From the NCBI GenBank assembly GCA_020348385.1, contig CP070750.1, forward strand, positions 3,138,695 through 3,202,694: DNA of 64,000 nucleotides. Direction: 5' to 3'. Shown here piece after piece: positions 35,567 through 44,851 of this stretch. A program made the position numbers and the translations under genes. Numbering within the stretch: position 1 is the stretch's first letter; every line of letters starts with the position of its first letter. Origin of the DNA: Candidatus Aminicenantota bacterium. Its GTDB lineage: Bacteria > Acidobacteriota > Aminicenantia > Aminicenantales > Aminicenantaceae. Below the pieces are notes generated by a model that was not told where the DNA came from, did not search any database, and saw only the letters and a program-made list of their open reading frames with translations.

Positions 35567-37834
35567 TCATTTCTTTTTTTGCGATAATCCAAGCGCGTAA
35601 GCGATCTGTCCCACGGATATGGACTCGTCATTGGGTGAGTATTGGGTGGGTCTGAGGACAGTAAATCCCCTCCTCTCCAGTACTTTGGTGGCTTCTTGGA
35701 CCAGCCTTCTGTTGAGAAAAACACCTCCTGTCAAAGCCACTGCATTCACTTCGTGTTGTTGTTTTGCCTTTTCTGCTGCATTCGCGATTGCAAAAGCCAA
35801 TGTTTTGTGGAATTTGGCTGAAATATCGGCGACAGGAATGCCGTGCTCTGTTTCCCGCACGATAGCTCTGATCATTTTCTGGAATGATATTTTGTGGCAT
35901 CCCTTTGAGGAAGGATCCTCAGATATTTCAAAACCGTACCTTCCGCGGATCCTTGGAGCTGCTGCTGATTCTAACCGCATCGGTGCCTCAGCTTCGAATT
36001 CCATTTCCGCTGGAGAAATCCCCGCGATAAACGAGACAGCATCGAATAGACGTCCACAGCTTGATGTTAAAGGCGTGTTGATGTTTTGTTTCATCATCTC
36101 CAGGACACCGTTGATCTTTTTTGAACCTAGTTTTTGCATGGCTTTCAAGACCGGAAGATTCTCCCCATAAGCATTCCTCAGATAGGACAAAGCCATTCGC
36201 CAAGGCTGCTTGGCCGCTAAATCTCCTCCGGGAAGCTGGACTTCGGCAAAATGGGCGAATCTTGTGTAGCCATCATAGTCTGCCACAAGAAATTCTCCTC
36301 CCCAAGCTTTTCCGTCCGGGCCATAACCGTATCCATCAAAAGAGACGCCAAGGACTTTGCGATCGATAGGATATTCGTGTTCGAGGAGAACAGCCAGGAT
36401 GTGGGCGAAGTGATGCTGGACTTGGAGGTGTGGAATTTGGCTTTTTTTGGCGAAACGGGTTGTGTGGAAATCGGGATGCAGATCTGACACAACCATTTTA
36501 GGATCGACCTCGAAGACTTTTGTCAGATGCTGAACGATCTCCTCAAAATATCGGTAGTTCTGGTACTCGTCCAAATCTCCCAAGAATTGACTGGTTATGA
36601 CATAGCCGTTTTTGTAGACAGATATCGTATCTTTTAACTCCGCTCCCAGTGCTAGAATGTGATGATCCACTTTCAGGGCTTTCGGCACAGGCTGAGGGTA
36701 GGGGACATATCCTCGTGCGCGCCTGAGGAAAAGGGGTTGGTCGTTGACAACCTTCATCACCGAATCATCGGCCCTGATGTGTATCGGGCGATTGTGGGAA
36801 AGGATATAGTCGCAAAGATCATCGATTCCTTCATTATCGTCCTTCATGATCGGCGCATCCTTTTGGTTTGAGCTGGTGGCTACGATCAAGTCGATGTTTT
36901 CGAGCAGAAGATAATGGAGGGGTGTGTACGGCAGCATGATTCCCATTTCATCCAGGTGGGGAGCAATGTGGTGGATGTTTTTTCTTTTTTTAAGAAGAAC
37001 GATCGGGCGGCGCGGGGAAAGAAGCTGGGATTTTTCCGCTGGAGAGATGTGGGCATATTTTTGGACAGTAGTCATATTCTTGGCCATCAGAGCAAGAGGC
37101 TTGGTTTTTCGATTTTTGATTTTCCGCAGCGTTTTTATGGCTGTGGCATTTCGGGCATCACAAACGAGATGGAATCCTCCCAGCCCTTTAACGGCCAGGA
37201 TTTTGCCTTGTTTAAGAAGAGAAGAGGCTTTTTCGATTCCGCTTTTTATTTCTTTTCGGGTGCGGGATTTGACAAGTTTTATTTGAGGACCGCAGATGGG
37301 ACATGCGATGGGTTGGGCGTGATATCTTCTGTCGAGGGGATTGGTGTATTCTTTCTTGCAAGAGGGACACATGATGAAGCGTTTCATGGTAGTCTGTTTC
37401 CGGTCATACGGCAGAGATTGGACAATGGTGTAGCGGGGGCCGCAATCGGTGCAGTTGATGAATGGATAATGAAACCGTCGGTCTGCCGGCAGCATCATCT
37501 CCGCTTGGCAATTAGCGCACACAGAAATATCGGGAGAGATAAAAACGAAACTCTCTTCCTGTTTGGATTTTTTGATGACGAAACGTTTGAGCCCAATATA
37601 GGACGCCGGCATCACCGTGATTTCCCTGATTTGAGCGAGAGGAGGGATATTGTTTTGAAGTGCAAAAAGAAAGTCTTGGAAGTCGCTCTTTTTGTCTCTT
37701 TCGATGTGGATTTCCACTCCGAATCCGATGTTTTTTACCCAACCTTTGTAGCCGAGATCGTGCGCCAAGCGATAGATAAACGGACGGAAACCCACTCCTT
37801 GGACGACGCCGAACACCACCAGCTCAACCGCCAA
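35567..37834 (-). CDS. hypF: Carbamoyltransferase HypF ([NiFe] hydrogenase maturation)
   Basis: HypF builds the thiocarbamate on HypE used for the cyanide ligands of [NiFe] hydrogenases. Domains in order are acylphosphatase (GVVQGVGFRPF, start), two zinc fingers (CANCQAEM, CTDCGPRY, CPSC, CPICGP), YrdC-like carbamoyl-adenylate domain (about 190-370), and Kae1-like C-terminus (HHFAHILA, about 455, and DGYGYGPDG). The length of about 755 is normal. TTG 37834, preceded by AGAGGA, is proposed. An earlier in-frame GTG (37879) would place codons inside a repeat that also covers queH. No other hyp gene or hydrogenase gene is in the window. Confidence 0.92.
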   Translation of the reverse strand: MAVELVVFGVVQGVGFRPFIYRLAHDLGYKGWVKNIGFGVEIHIERDKKSDFQDFLFALQNNIPPLAQIREITVMPASYIGLKRFVIKKSKQEESFVFISPDISVCANCQAEMMLPADRRFHYPFINCTDCGPRYTIVQSLPYDRKQTTMKRFIMCPSCKKEYTNPLDRRYHAQPIACPICGPQIKLVKSRTRKEIKSGIEKASSLLKQGKILAVKGLGGFHLVCDARNATAIKTLRKIKNRKTKPLALMAKNMTTVQKYAHISPAEKSQLLSPRRPIVLLKKRKNIHHIAPHLDEMGIMLPYTPLHYLLLENIDLIVATSSNQKDAPIMKDDNEGIDDLCDYILSHNRPIHIRADDSVMKVVNDQPLFLRRARGYVPYPQPVPKALKVDHHILALGAELKDTISVYKNGYVITSQFLGDLDEYQNYRYFEEIVQHLTKVFEVDPKMVVSDLHPDFHTTRFAKKSQIPHLQVQHHFAHILAVLLEHEYPIDRKVLGVSFDGYGYGPDGKAWGGEFLVADYDGYTRFAHFAEVQLPGGDLAAKQPWRMALSYLRNAYGENLPVLKAMQKLGSKKINGVLEMMKQNINTPLTSSCGRLFDAVSFIAGISPAEMEFEAEAPMRLESAAAPRIRGRYGFEISEDPSSKGCHKISFQKMIRAIVRETEHGIPVADISAKFHKTLAFAIANAAEKAKQQHEVNAVALTGGVFLNRRLVQEATKVLERRGFTVLRPTQYSPNDESISVGQIAYALGLSQKKK

Positions 37835-37848
37835 CCTCTTTCCTCTAA

Positions 37849-37933
37849 AATTGGGGACGAAGTCCGGATATGTTTTCACTTATTCCCTCTAACTTTAATT
37901 GGTGAAAACGTATCCGGACTTCGTCCTCGAATT
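37849..37933. repeat. Inverted repeat (GGGGACGAAGTCCGGATAC family) across queH/hypF junction
   Basis: Arms at about 37849-37879 and 37902-37933 are reverse complements with a single mismatch and one indel, around a 22-base spacer. A second copy of the family lies at 59155-59245, differing mainly at one base (GAAGTACGGATA). The right arm and spacer encode the last 17 or so residues and the stop codon of queH. Confidence 0.85.
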
Positions 37934-38460
37934 GAGTAAAGGCAGCCGCAATAACGCTGCCTGTAGAGTTTGTATTGTTTGCTAAGTTCCGCGCTCTTTT
38001 TAAACCCATCCTTCTTCTTAAAATTTGCTTCAAGAAATTCTATCTGGAACCTATGTCCAAACATTTTTCCGATCTTGTTCATGATGCCTGCTTTTTTCCA
38101 TGGACTCAAGCTCATCACAGTAGTGAAGATATCAAATCCCAATTCAGCTCCTTTTTTGGCTGTCCGTTCCAACCGTAAAGCATAACACACATCGCATCTT
38201 CGTCCTTTTTCCGGCTCATCCTTGAACTTGGTGGTTATCGTGTGCCATCGGCTGTTTTCGTATGGCCCTTCGATGGTCTCAAATCCGAGTGAGTCGGCTA
38301 CTTTTTGTGTCTCCTTCAGCCTCAGATCGTATTCTTCACGAGGGTGGATATTTGGATTGTAAAAAAAACCGCTCACATCATATTCTTTCCCGAGAAGGTC
38401 CATAACATACAGCGCATCGGGTGCGCAACAGATGTGAACGAGCATCTTCGGCTTCTTCAT
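37876..38460 (-). CDS. queH: Epoxyqueuosine reductase QueH
   Basis: A 194-residue DUF208-type enzyme that reduces epoxyqueuosine to queuosine in tRNA, an iron-sulfur protein unrelated to QueG. Cysteine motifs are HICCAPDA (about 8-15), RRCDVCYALR (about 84-93) and YCGCLYS (about 170-176), and the MSLSPWKKA stretch fits the family. After the usual C-terminus, the last 17 or so residues (from about GRSPDTFS) come from an inverted repeat and are probably not functional. It pairs functionally with tgt at 3544-4677. Confidence 0.92.
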   Translation of the reverse strand: MKKPKMLVHICCAPDALYVMDLLGKEYDVSGFFYNPNIHPREEYDLRLKETQKVADSLGFETIEGPYENSRWHTITTKFKDEPEKGRRCDVCYALRLERTAKKGAELGFDIFTTVMSLSPWKKAGIMNKIGKMFGHRFQIEFLEANFKKKDGFKKSAELSKQYKLYRQRYCGCLYSIRGRSPDTFSPIKVRGNK

Positions 38461-38484
38461 GTCATTATTTCGCGAAGGAGAGGA

Positions 38485-39462
38485 TTAGAGATTCTTTATC
38501 TGTTGTTCCAGTTCGCCGATGCGTTCGTTTGACCGATCGATTTGAGAGTAAAACACGGACAATTCCTGATGTTGCTCCCTTGTTTCATCGGTTTGTTTGC
38601 CCAAACGCATAAACAGAGGGTCCTTTTTTTTCTCGATGTGCTCTATTTTCTCGAGTAGTTTTTCGTTATTCCTTTTCCACTCCTTGATTTCTTTATGGAA
38701 TTCACGGATTCTTTTTTTGCCGCCTTCATCGATCGCTTTAAGCTTTTTATCCATCTCATCCAATTTTTCTCGATGATCTTTTCGCTCTCTTTCTAAACCC
38801 AATCGTTTATCCACAAGCTTTTTTATCGCTTCGTCCATTTCTTCTGTTTGTTTTTTCAGCTCTTCTTGTCTGTCATCGGCCTCATTCTTGGATGCATTGA
38901 TTCCCCTGATAAATCCCTCCAATTCTTTTTGTTTTTCTGTGACCTCCACCTCCAGTAATCTTTCCTTATCTTTTATTTCCGCCATTTTCTCTCGATAGGG
39001 ATTCATCGCCGATTTCTGTTCGGTCAGCGAATCCGTGTGTTTCTGGACGAATTTTTCATGGTCGGCTTCCAGTCCAACGATTTTTGAATGGACGTCCTCC
39101 GATTCGTGCTTGAGGTCTTGTTTGTCTTGTTCCAGCTTATCGAGTTCTTGGTAGATTTTCTCTCCTTTAGGAATTTTTAGCTTATCTTCCCAAACTTTTT
39201 TTCCGAGGTTTCTGGTGATTTCATTCTTTTTGCGGTACTCCCTTTTCAGGCGAGCCTGAAGGCGCAGTTTGATTAGCTTTTTCTTTGCTCCGAATAGAAA
39301 CAGGTTTATTCGTCGCCTCAGATCCTTGTCGCGAAGGAATATGAATATAACAAGAAGAAAGATAACACAGAGTAGGAGCCAGAAAGTCCAGTAGGGAAGT
39401 CCTTCGCTAGATCCCGGAGGCGGGGTTTGGTTGGCAAAAATGTTTTCGAGAAATTCTCTCAT
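38485..39462 (-). CDS. Single-TM coiled-coil protein, hypothetical
   Basis: A 325-residue protein with one N-terminal TM (about 24-42). A basic cytoplasmic segment follows, then about 240 residues rich in Lys, Glu, Gln and Leu with heptad spacing, i.e. long coiled coils to the C-terminus. There is no catalytic motif. Such proteins often have scaffold or cell-division roles, but I cannot name one here. Confidence 0.75.
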   Translation of the reverse strand: MREFLENIFANQTPPPGSSEGLPYWTFWLLLCVIFLLVIFIFLRDKDLRRRINLFLFGAKKKLIKLRLQARLKREYRKKNEITRNLGKKVWEDKLKIPKGEKIYQELDKLEQDKQDLKHESEDVHSKIVGLEADHEKFVQKHTDSLTEQKSAMNPYREKMAEIKDKERLLEVEVTEKQKELEGFIRGINASKNEADDRQEELKKQTEEMDEAIKKLVDKRLGLERERKDHREKLDEMDKKLKAIDEGGKKRIREFHKEIKEWKRNNEKLLEKIEHIEKKKDPLFMRLGKQTDETREQHQELSVFYSQIDRSNERIGELEQQIKNL

Positions 39463-39539
39463 TTCAGCGAATTGGTTCCCATATTTTTCATGTTTGGCCC
39501 TGTTTTGTCAATAGCTTGGCGATCTCTTCGGAGATACCG

Positions 39540-40811
39540 TCACTTCAGATGCAAGAGCCTTGGCTGCTTCTGCCGCCCACGAAGGGTGGCGTTATGGGCC
39601 TGTGAGGCGTGGGTCTGTATGCACCAATCGACAAGATACAATGCCGCCGGCAAATTTTCATCGAAGATGGGATGGATATCCGATTCGGCATTGAAGAATT
39701 CCCCTTTGAGCCTGCTGTCAGGAGGGAGCTCGATTGTATAGGAAGGAATTCCGTACACGCCGAAACTCCAGTCTGTTGTATCGCCGTTGGTCAAATAGAA
39801 TCCAGCCCCCGCCCGCTCCGCTGGGTAATATCTCCCGTTCACAGGTTCCATCAATCGGGACATCCTGTCCCCGATTTGGAACAAGATATCCTCTTTATCG
39901 GAGACTTCCTCTGTGTATCCCCAAGGATATAGTATTACTTGGGAGTAGCTGTGGTAGGACACCAAAGCCTGAAAATGCATCTGTGCGAAAAGGTCTCGTA
40001 TTGCTTGAATCTCTGGTTCTGTGAACGGGCCTGGCCCTCTGTAGACTTCGGATGCCGAGTCTGGGCTCGATCCCAGGTTGTTCCACCCCCATTTGTAGCC
40101 ATAGTTTCGGTTAAGGTCCACCCCGTACGTTCCATCCCCGTTGTCCCTCATGTTTTTTCGCCAATACCTGTAAAAATGGATGGAATACTCCAACCCATCC
40201 GGGTTGACCAGCGGAACGATCCATATATCACAGTTATCCACCAAACGTTTAACCTCTTCGTCAGTGCTGTAATTCTCGACGAGATATTTTCCGAGCAGGA
40301 AAGGGACTTCCACCGAGATCCACTCCCTGGCATGGTGACAGCCGAGAAAAATAACGGAAGCTTCGTTTTCCTGAAGCCCTACATTGTCGCTTATTCTAAC
40401 CGCGTAGATATTCCTTTGCTCGAGGCTATCTCCGATATCGATCACCTGTGCCAGGTCGGGATAAGTATCGGCCAGCGCCATCAAATCCCGCTCCAGTTCA
40501 GGATAGGAATGGAAATCTCCGTTCACCCCGCTTTGGATCGTGAATACGCCCAGCTCCCTGGGATAAAACTTGTGGGATTCTATGTCATACAGGATATTTT
40601 TGGCGTTGAGCGCGATCAGATCATTCGGAGATGCCACGATATAAATGTTTCCCTCTTTTTCCATCAGGAGGTCGAGATTCAATCCCAAAAGTTCTTTCCT
40701 GTTCTCCTGATTATTGTCTAAGCGGATGATTTCCCTATCTGCAAAATGTTGAGCATGGACAGAACCCAGGATAAAACACACAAAAATTAAAATGGTTAGA
40801 ATGTTTTTCAT
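39540..40811 (-). CDS. Secreted M14 zinc carboxypeptidase
   Basis: A 423-residue exported peptidase. It has a signal peptide (about 1-20) and a propeptide-like region, then the M14 domain from about residue 100. Zinc ligands are in HHAREWISVE (about 158-167, His and Glu) and a later His in SYHSYSQ. The conserved RKNMRDNGDG and VDLNRNYG bind the substrate carboxylate, and the catalytic Glu is in YTIELPPDSR (about 383). ATG 40811 is preferred because GAGGA lies upstream of it; a GTG at 40823 would overlap that site. It cleaves C-terminal residues of peptides outside the cytoplasm. Confidence 0.92.
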   Translation of the reverse strand: MKNILTILIFVCFILGSVHAQHFADREIIRLDNNQENRKELLGLNLDLLMEKEGNIYIVASPNDLIALNAKNILYDIESHKFYPRELGVFTIQSGVNGDFHSYPELERDLMALADTYPDLAQVIDIGDSLEQRNIYAVRISDNVGLQENEASVIFLGCHHAREWISVEVPFLLGKYLVENYSTDEEVKRLVDNCDIWIVPLVNPDGLEYSIHFYRYWRKNMRDNGDGTYGVDLNRNYGYKWGWNNLGSSPDSASEVYRGPGPFTEPEIQAIRDLFAQMHFQALVSYHSYSQVILYPWGYTEEVSDKEDILFQIGDRMSRLMEPVNGRYYPAERAGAGFYLTNGDTTDWSFGVYGIPSYTIELPPDSRLKGEFFNAESDIHPIFDENLPAALYLVDWCIQTHASQAHNATLRGRQKQPRLLHLK

Positions 40812-40819
40812 GAAAATCC

Positions 40820-42061
40820 TCACAGAAAATAACTCAGGGTAATTACAATTTTGCGGCCGTATAGATCATGACCAGAACTTTTTTCATTCCCGAGCATCGC
40901 CCCTGCATCCAGCCTCAGCTGCTGCCAGTACAAACCAAAGCCCAAAGTGTAATACATATAATGAGTACTCGGCTCCTTGACCGGTTGAGGATCATAGCTC
41001 AATCCTACCCTTATGGGCATCCGGAAATCTTGCTGGAATAGACGGAATGTACCCATGTATTCCAATCCGCCGGTAACTTTTACGATGTTTTTAAACTCCC
41101 GTTTGATTTCTCCATCGAAATAAACTACCGAATAAGACGACCAGTGGAAATAACTCACATCGGATGCTGCCCTGAACTGCGGAGAAAACCTGTAGTCCAC
41201 ACCAATGCCGAGGACCAACGGTTGTCTGTATCTGGTCTTGACTGCAGCGTTTATCCTTATATCCGTGTCGCCTTGAGGCGAGTCGTAGCTCAGTTTGCTC
41301 TCGGAGTCTGCTTCTTTGGTGTAAGGGGTTCGGAAAACGGCGGCTATCGTAAGTTTTTCATCGACGTCTGCTGTCAGACCTCCGTTCACAAAAAATCCTG
41401 TGAAATCGTGCTTTTTTTGGTCGGAGATGCTCACCCCGTTGAACAACATTCTTTCCACGAGCGATTTTTCCATCAATCCAGCGACATAGTTCAAGCCGAT
41501 CCCGAAAGACAGCCATTCTCCGAATTCCCGGGCCAGGGATAGGTTGTAATTCCGGAGATACCCTGTTTGCTCGAACTCGAGCAAATAAACGACTTCGCCA
41601 TCAACCACATAGTCTGGTTTTTGCGATGGCCTTTCGTAGTTTTCGAGAAGCCCGATGCTCATGCCCAAGGCCCATCCCCTGTAGGTGAAAGCGGCTCCTG
41701 TAAAGTCTAGAGCATAAACCCCCATGGCACTGTTCCCCTCAGAAACCAGAACACCGGTGTTCACGATGGCGTACTTGTTTAAGGAGGCTGCAGAGTATGA
41801 ACCGTTCAGACTGAAAGAAAACTTCGGAAGCGCGGTCAGACGGGCCGGATTGATGACTGTAGCAGATGAGTCGTGAACCAAAGCGAACTGTGTTTCCCCC
41901 ATTCCAACCGCCGATGCAGTCGGGATCCCGAAGGTGTTCCATGTACGGAATGGGGCTTCATCCTCGTATTGCCCGATAATGAGTTGAGCTTGTGCCGGGA
42001 GAGAGAGCAGGACAATAAAGCACAAAAAAACCACCTGCGGATAACATGCTAATTTTTTCAT
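40820..42061 (-). CDS. Outer-membrane beta-barrel protein (FadL/PorV-like)
   Basis: A 413-residue protein with a signal peptide (about 1-25) and many short alternating strands ending in an aromatic C-terminus (TLSYFL), typical of outer-membrane barrels. The N-terminal SAVGMGETQFALVHDSSATVINPA resembles FadL-type and PorV-like proteins. FadL members carry hydrophobic substrates. The ligand is unknown. It is 8 bp upstream of the carboxypeptidase on the same strand, perhaps one operon for peptide or lipid use. Confidence 0.75.
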   Translation of the reverse strand: MKKLACYPQVVFLCFIVLLSLPAQAQLIIGQYEDEAPFRTWNTFGIPTASAVGMGETQFALVHDSSATVINPARLTALPKFSFSLNGSYSAASLNKYAIVNTGVLVSEGNSAMGVYALDFTGAAFTYRGWALGMSIGLLENYERPSQKPDYVVDGEVVYLLEFEQTGYLRNYNLSLAREFGEWLSFGIGLNYVAGLMEKSLVERMLFNGVSISDQKKHDFTGFFVNGGLTADVDEKLTIAAVFRTPYTKEADSESKLSYDSPQGDTDIRINAAVKTRYRQPLVLGIGVDYRFSPQFRAASDVSYFHWSSYSVVYFDGEIKREFKNIVKVTGGLEYMGTFRLFQQDFRMPIRVGLSYDPQPVKEPSTHYMYYTLGFGLYWQQLRLDAGAMLGNEKSSGHDLYGRKIVITLSYFL

Positions 42062-42099
42062 TTTCTTTAACTTCCGATTGTAGCGCTCTTGTCCTTTTA

Positions 42100-42128
42100 T
42101 TGCAAATTTGCTCCGAGTGTGCTATAGG
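42100..42128 (+). promoter_or_regulatory. Candidate promoter for fabH
   Basis: TTGCAA, 17 bases and TATAGG, about 24 bp ahead of the ATG at 42152. Confidence 0.4.
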
Positions 42129-42151
42129 TATTGGTTTATTTAGGCAAAAAA

Positions 42152-43147
42152 ATGAAAAAAGCGGAAAAAAGGAAAATCAAGATCACAGGCACGGGATTTT
42201 ATGCCCCGGATAAAGTTTTGACAAATTTCGACCTGGAAAAGATGGTCGATACTACGGATGAATGGATCATCAGTCGCACAGGCATTCGTGAAAGACGGGT
42301 AGGATCGGAGGATCAAGCCACTTCGGACCTGGCCGTGGAAGCAGCCCATATTACGCTAAAAAATGCCGGCTTAAAGGTCAAAGATATCGATTTGATTATC
42401 GTGGCAACATCCACACCGGATACGATTTTCCCCTCGACGGCGTGCTGGGTTCAGAGCAAGTTAGGGGCAGACCACATTCCGGCATTCGATATTTCGGCCG
42501 GGTGCACAGGATTCATATACGGGATGATTCTTGCAGAGGGATTGATCCTCAGCGGGATCAACAAACGGATTCTCCTGATCGGATCAGAGTTTTTGACCAA
42601 AGTGACGAACTGGAAGGATCGCAACACGTGCGTTCTGTTCGGAGATGCTGCCGGCGCTGTGGTTTTGGAGGAGAGCCGAGATGACTCTGGGATGCTTTCT
42701 TCCTATTGGAAAGCGGACGGAAAATTGGGAGACCTATTGAGTCTTCCAGGGGGAGGGACCAGGATTCCTGCGACAGCTCAGATGATTGCACAAGACCTCC
42801 ATTATCTGCAGATGAAGGGAAACGAAGTCTTCAAACATGCTGTCAAACGGATGGGGGAGGCAGCCATCGCTACCCTTAAAAAGGCAGGATTGGAAAAGGA
42901 GGATATCGACTATCTCATCCCTCACCAGGCCAATATCCGGATTATCGATGCGACGGGAAGACGGTTGAAACTACCTCCTGAGAAAGTCTATATAAACATC
43001 CATAAATACGGCAATGTCTCGGTTGCCACCATTCCGATCGCCCTTCATGAACTCAACGAATCCGGCAAGTTGAATGATGGAACGATCATCGTGATGGATG
43101 CTTTTGGCGCAGGATTCACTTGGGCTGCTCTGACATACCGCTGGTAG
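42152..43147 (+). CDS. fabH: 3-oxoacyl-ACP synthase III (KAS III)
   Basis: A 331-residue condensing enzyme starting fatty-acid synthesis from acyl-CoA and malonyl-ACP. Catalytic residues are Cys in DISAGCTGF (about 118), His in PHQANIRI (about 257) and Asn in YGNVSVAT (about 288). The order and spacing fit FabH well. ATG 42152 (MKKAEKRK) is preferred over TTG 42131 by the promoter position. No other fab gene is adjacent, so its acyl preference cannot be judged. Confidence 0.94.
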   Translation: MKKAEKRKIKITGTGFYAPDKVLTNFDLEKMVDTTDEWIISRTGIRERRVGSEDQATSDLAVEAAHITLKNAGLKVKDIDLIIVATSTPDTIFPSTACWVQSKLGADHIPAFDISAGCTGFIYGMILAEGLILSGINKRILLIGSEFLTKVTNWKDRNTCVLFGDAAGAVVLEESRDDSGMLSSYWKADGKLGDLLSLPGGGTRIPATAQMIAQDLHYLQMKGNEVFKHAVKRMGEAAIATLKKAGLEKEDIDYLIPHQANIRIIDATGRRLKLPPEKVYINIHKYGNVSVATIPIALHELNESGKLNDGTIIVMDAFGAGFTWAALTYRW

Positions 43148-43157
43148 TCCAAAAAGC

Positions 43158-43186
43158 TTGAATTTCGCCGAGAAAAAACCTATAAT
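43158..43186 (+). promoter_or_regulatory. Promoter for the thioredoxin-rubrerythrin pair
   Basis: TTGAAT, 17 bases and a perfect TATAAT, about 97 bp upstream of ATG 43283. Confidence 0.6.
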
Positions 43187-43282
43187 AACTATCGTATTAG
43201 TAACATTCTTTCTGATCTAGTTAGGTTGTTGGTTAGGGTCTCGACAGACTGATTAGAGAAGTAAGATGCACAAGGAGAAAAG

Positions 43283-43786
43283 ATGAGAAAAATTGCTTGG
43301 TTCGTAATTTCGATAACCTTGGCGTTGTTCGTTCTGGTGAACGCCGATGTGGCGTGCGCAGTCAAACAGGATCCTCCTGTGGCTCCGGATTTTAATCTCA
43401 AAGATTTGAAGGGAAACAATATCACCCTTTCGAGTTACAAGGGGAAAGTGTTGGTCCTCAATTTTTGGGCTACATGGTGCGCTCCATGTCGGGCGGAAAT
43501 CCCTGATTTTATCGAAGTTTATGATGAGTATAAAAACAAAGGATTGGAGATTTTGGGCGTTTCTGTTGACGAGATCAGCGCAGACCAAGTGCAAAAGTTC
43601 GTCGAGAGGAACCGGATGAATTATCCGGTTGCCATGGCGACCAGTGATTTATTCAGGAATTATCCTCCACCCCAGGGAATCCCCACGACTCTTATCATTG
43701 ACAGGAACGGAAAAATTCAATACAAAAAGGTCGGGATGATGTCCAAACAGGAGCTTATCGACCTGTTCAATCGATTCACGCAATGA
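43283..43786 (+). CDS. TlpA/ResA-like exported thioredoxin
   Basis: A 167-residue thiol-disulfide protein. It has a signal peptide or anchor (about 5-24) and a thioredoxin fold with active site WATWCAPC (about 70-77). The cis-Pro region is QGIPTTLIID (about 132-141). Such proteins reduce disulfides in periplasmic proteins or in cytochrome c assembly. AAGGAGAAAAG sets the start. It runs 10 bp before the rubrerythrin-like gene. Confidence 0.92.
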   Translation: MRKIAWFVISITLALFVLVNADVACAVKQDPPVAPDFNLKDLKGNNITLSSYKGKVLVLNFWATWCAPCRAEIPDFIEVYDEYKNKGLEILGVSVDEISADQVQKFVERNRMNYPVAMATSDLFRNYPPPQGIPTTLIIDRNGKIQYKKVGMMSKQELIDLFNRFTQ

Positions 43787-43795
43787 GAAAGGGCT

Positions 43796-44299
43796 ATGAC
43801 CGAGACTAATGCCATCGATATCCTCAAGGGGGCCATTCTTCTGGAATACCGGGGCAAGGCCCTGTATGATTCGGCCGTGAAAACCTCGAAATCGGAGAGC
43901 GTTAAAGAGCTTTTCAGCATGCTTTCAAGCGAGGAAGACAAGCATATCCACGTGCTGGAAAAACAGTTTTCTCGAGTTTCTAAGGGTGAATCGTTCGATA
44001 TCGCCGAGCTGGAAAAAGACCATGCTTCCACGCATGAGACCATCCTTACTCAGGAGATCGTCAAGAGTATTTCTGGCGCCGGATATGAAGCGGCTGTGAT
44101 CGCTGCTGCGTTAGATTTCGAGAAAAATGCAGTCAAATTTTATTCCGAGCGCGCTTCCTCGGCAGAATCCGACCAAGAGAAAAAACTTTACCTCTGGTTA
44201 ACTGAATGGGAAAAGAACCACATGCTGATGATGGCCCGGCTGGACAACGAGCTTAAAGAAAAAATTTGGTACGATAACCGGTTTTGGCCCTTAGATTAG
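43796..44299 (+). CDS. Rubrerythrin/ferritin-like diiron protein
   Basis: A 167-residue helical protein with di-iron ligand motifs (LLEYRGKALYD, near 15-25, with EEDKH near 46-50; then DFEKNAVKFY and EKNHMLMM), as in the ferritin-like domain of rubrerythrin. It lacks the C-terminal rubredoxin domain. Members protect anaerobes from peroxide. It begins 10 bp after the thioredoxin stop, suggesting joint defence against oxidative stress. Confidence 0.88.
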   Translation: MTETNAIDILKGAILLEYRGKALYDSAVKTSKSESVKELFSMLSSEEDKHIHVLEKQFSRVSKGESFDIAELEKDHASTHETILTQEIVKSISGAGYEAAVIAAALDFEKNAVKFYSERASSAESDQEKKLYLWLTEWEKNHMLMMARLDNELKEKIWYDNRFWPLD

Positions 44300-44310
44300 T
44301 GTAGGAGCAG

Positions 44311-44850
44311 CTAATCAGCCAATGACATTCCTAAATCGATTGCTTCCTTATTCAGCGGGATAAGATGATGATGGCGTTCGGGAAGTGTATCTTTTAACGC
44401 CTGCAGAACGGATTCTTTTTTTACTATGGCGTTTATTTTCAGGAGCACACCCAGCATCAACATATTCATAACCTTGACATTCTTCAAATCTTGAGAGGCT
44501 TTTTCAATGGCAGGGATGGGATAAATTCTGATGTCCTTCCGGGACGGCGGTTCCTTGATGGTGGTGCTTTCCCAGATAAGGATGCCGCCTTTTTTGACTT
44601 TTTGTTCGAATTTTTTCAGCGATGGTTGATTGAATACAACCGCCACATCATAGGCGCTGACTATCGGCGAAGAGATAGGCTGGTCGCTGATGTTGACGAT
44701 GCAGTTGGCCGTTCCTCCTCTCATCTCCGGCCCGTACGAGGGCATCCAACTCACGTCTTTGCCCTCTTTCATCGCGGCATAGGCCAGCAGCGTTCCCATC
44801 GATAATACACCCTGGCCACCAAATCCTGCAAAGATCATTTCCTGTAGCAT
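44311..44850 (-). CDS. korC: 2-oxoacid:ferredoxin oxidoreductase, gamma subunit
   Basis: A 179-residue subunit of the 2-oxoacid:acceptor oxidoreductase complex. MLQEMIFAGFGGQGVLSMG at the start and RGGTANCIVNIS are family marks. It completes a four-gene unit (korD-A-B-C) read on the minus strand, with a one-base gap to korB. The complex oxidises a 2-oxoacid with CoA to acyl-CoA, CO2 and reduced ferredoxin. Confidence 0.9.
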   Translation of the reverse strand: MLQEMIFAGFGGQGVLSMGTLLAYAAMKEGKDVSWMPSYGPEMRGGTANCIVNISDQPISSPIVSAYDVAVVFNQPSLKKFEQKVKKGGILIWESTTIKEPPSRKDIRIYPIPAIEKASQDLKNVKVMNMLMLGVLLKINAIVKKESVLQALKDTLPERHHHLIPLNKEAIDLGMSLAD

Positions 44851-44851
44851 T

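Noticed and set aside
36914-37939. Open frame of 341 codons opposite hypF
   Set aside because: Antisense to conserved hypF domains, with no recognisable feature.
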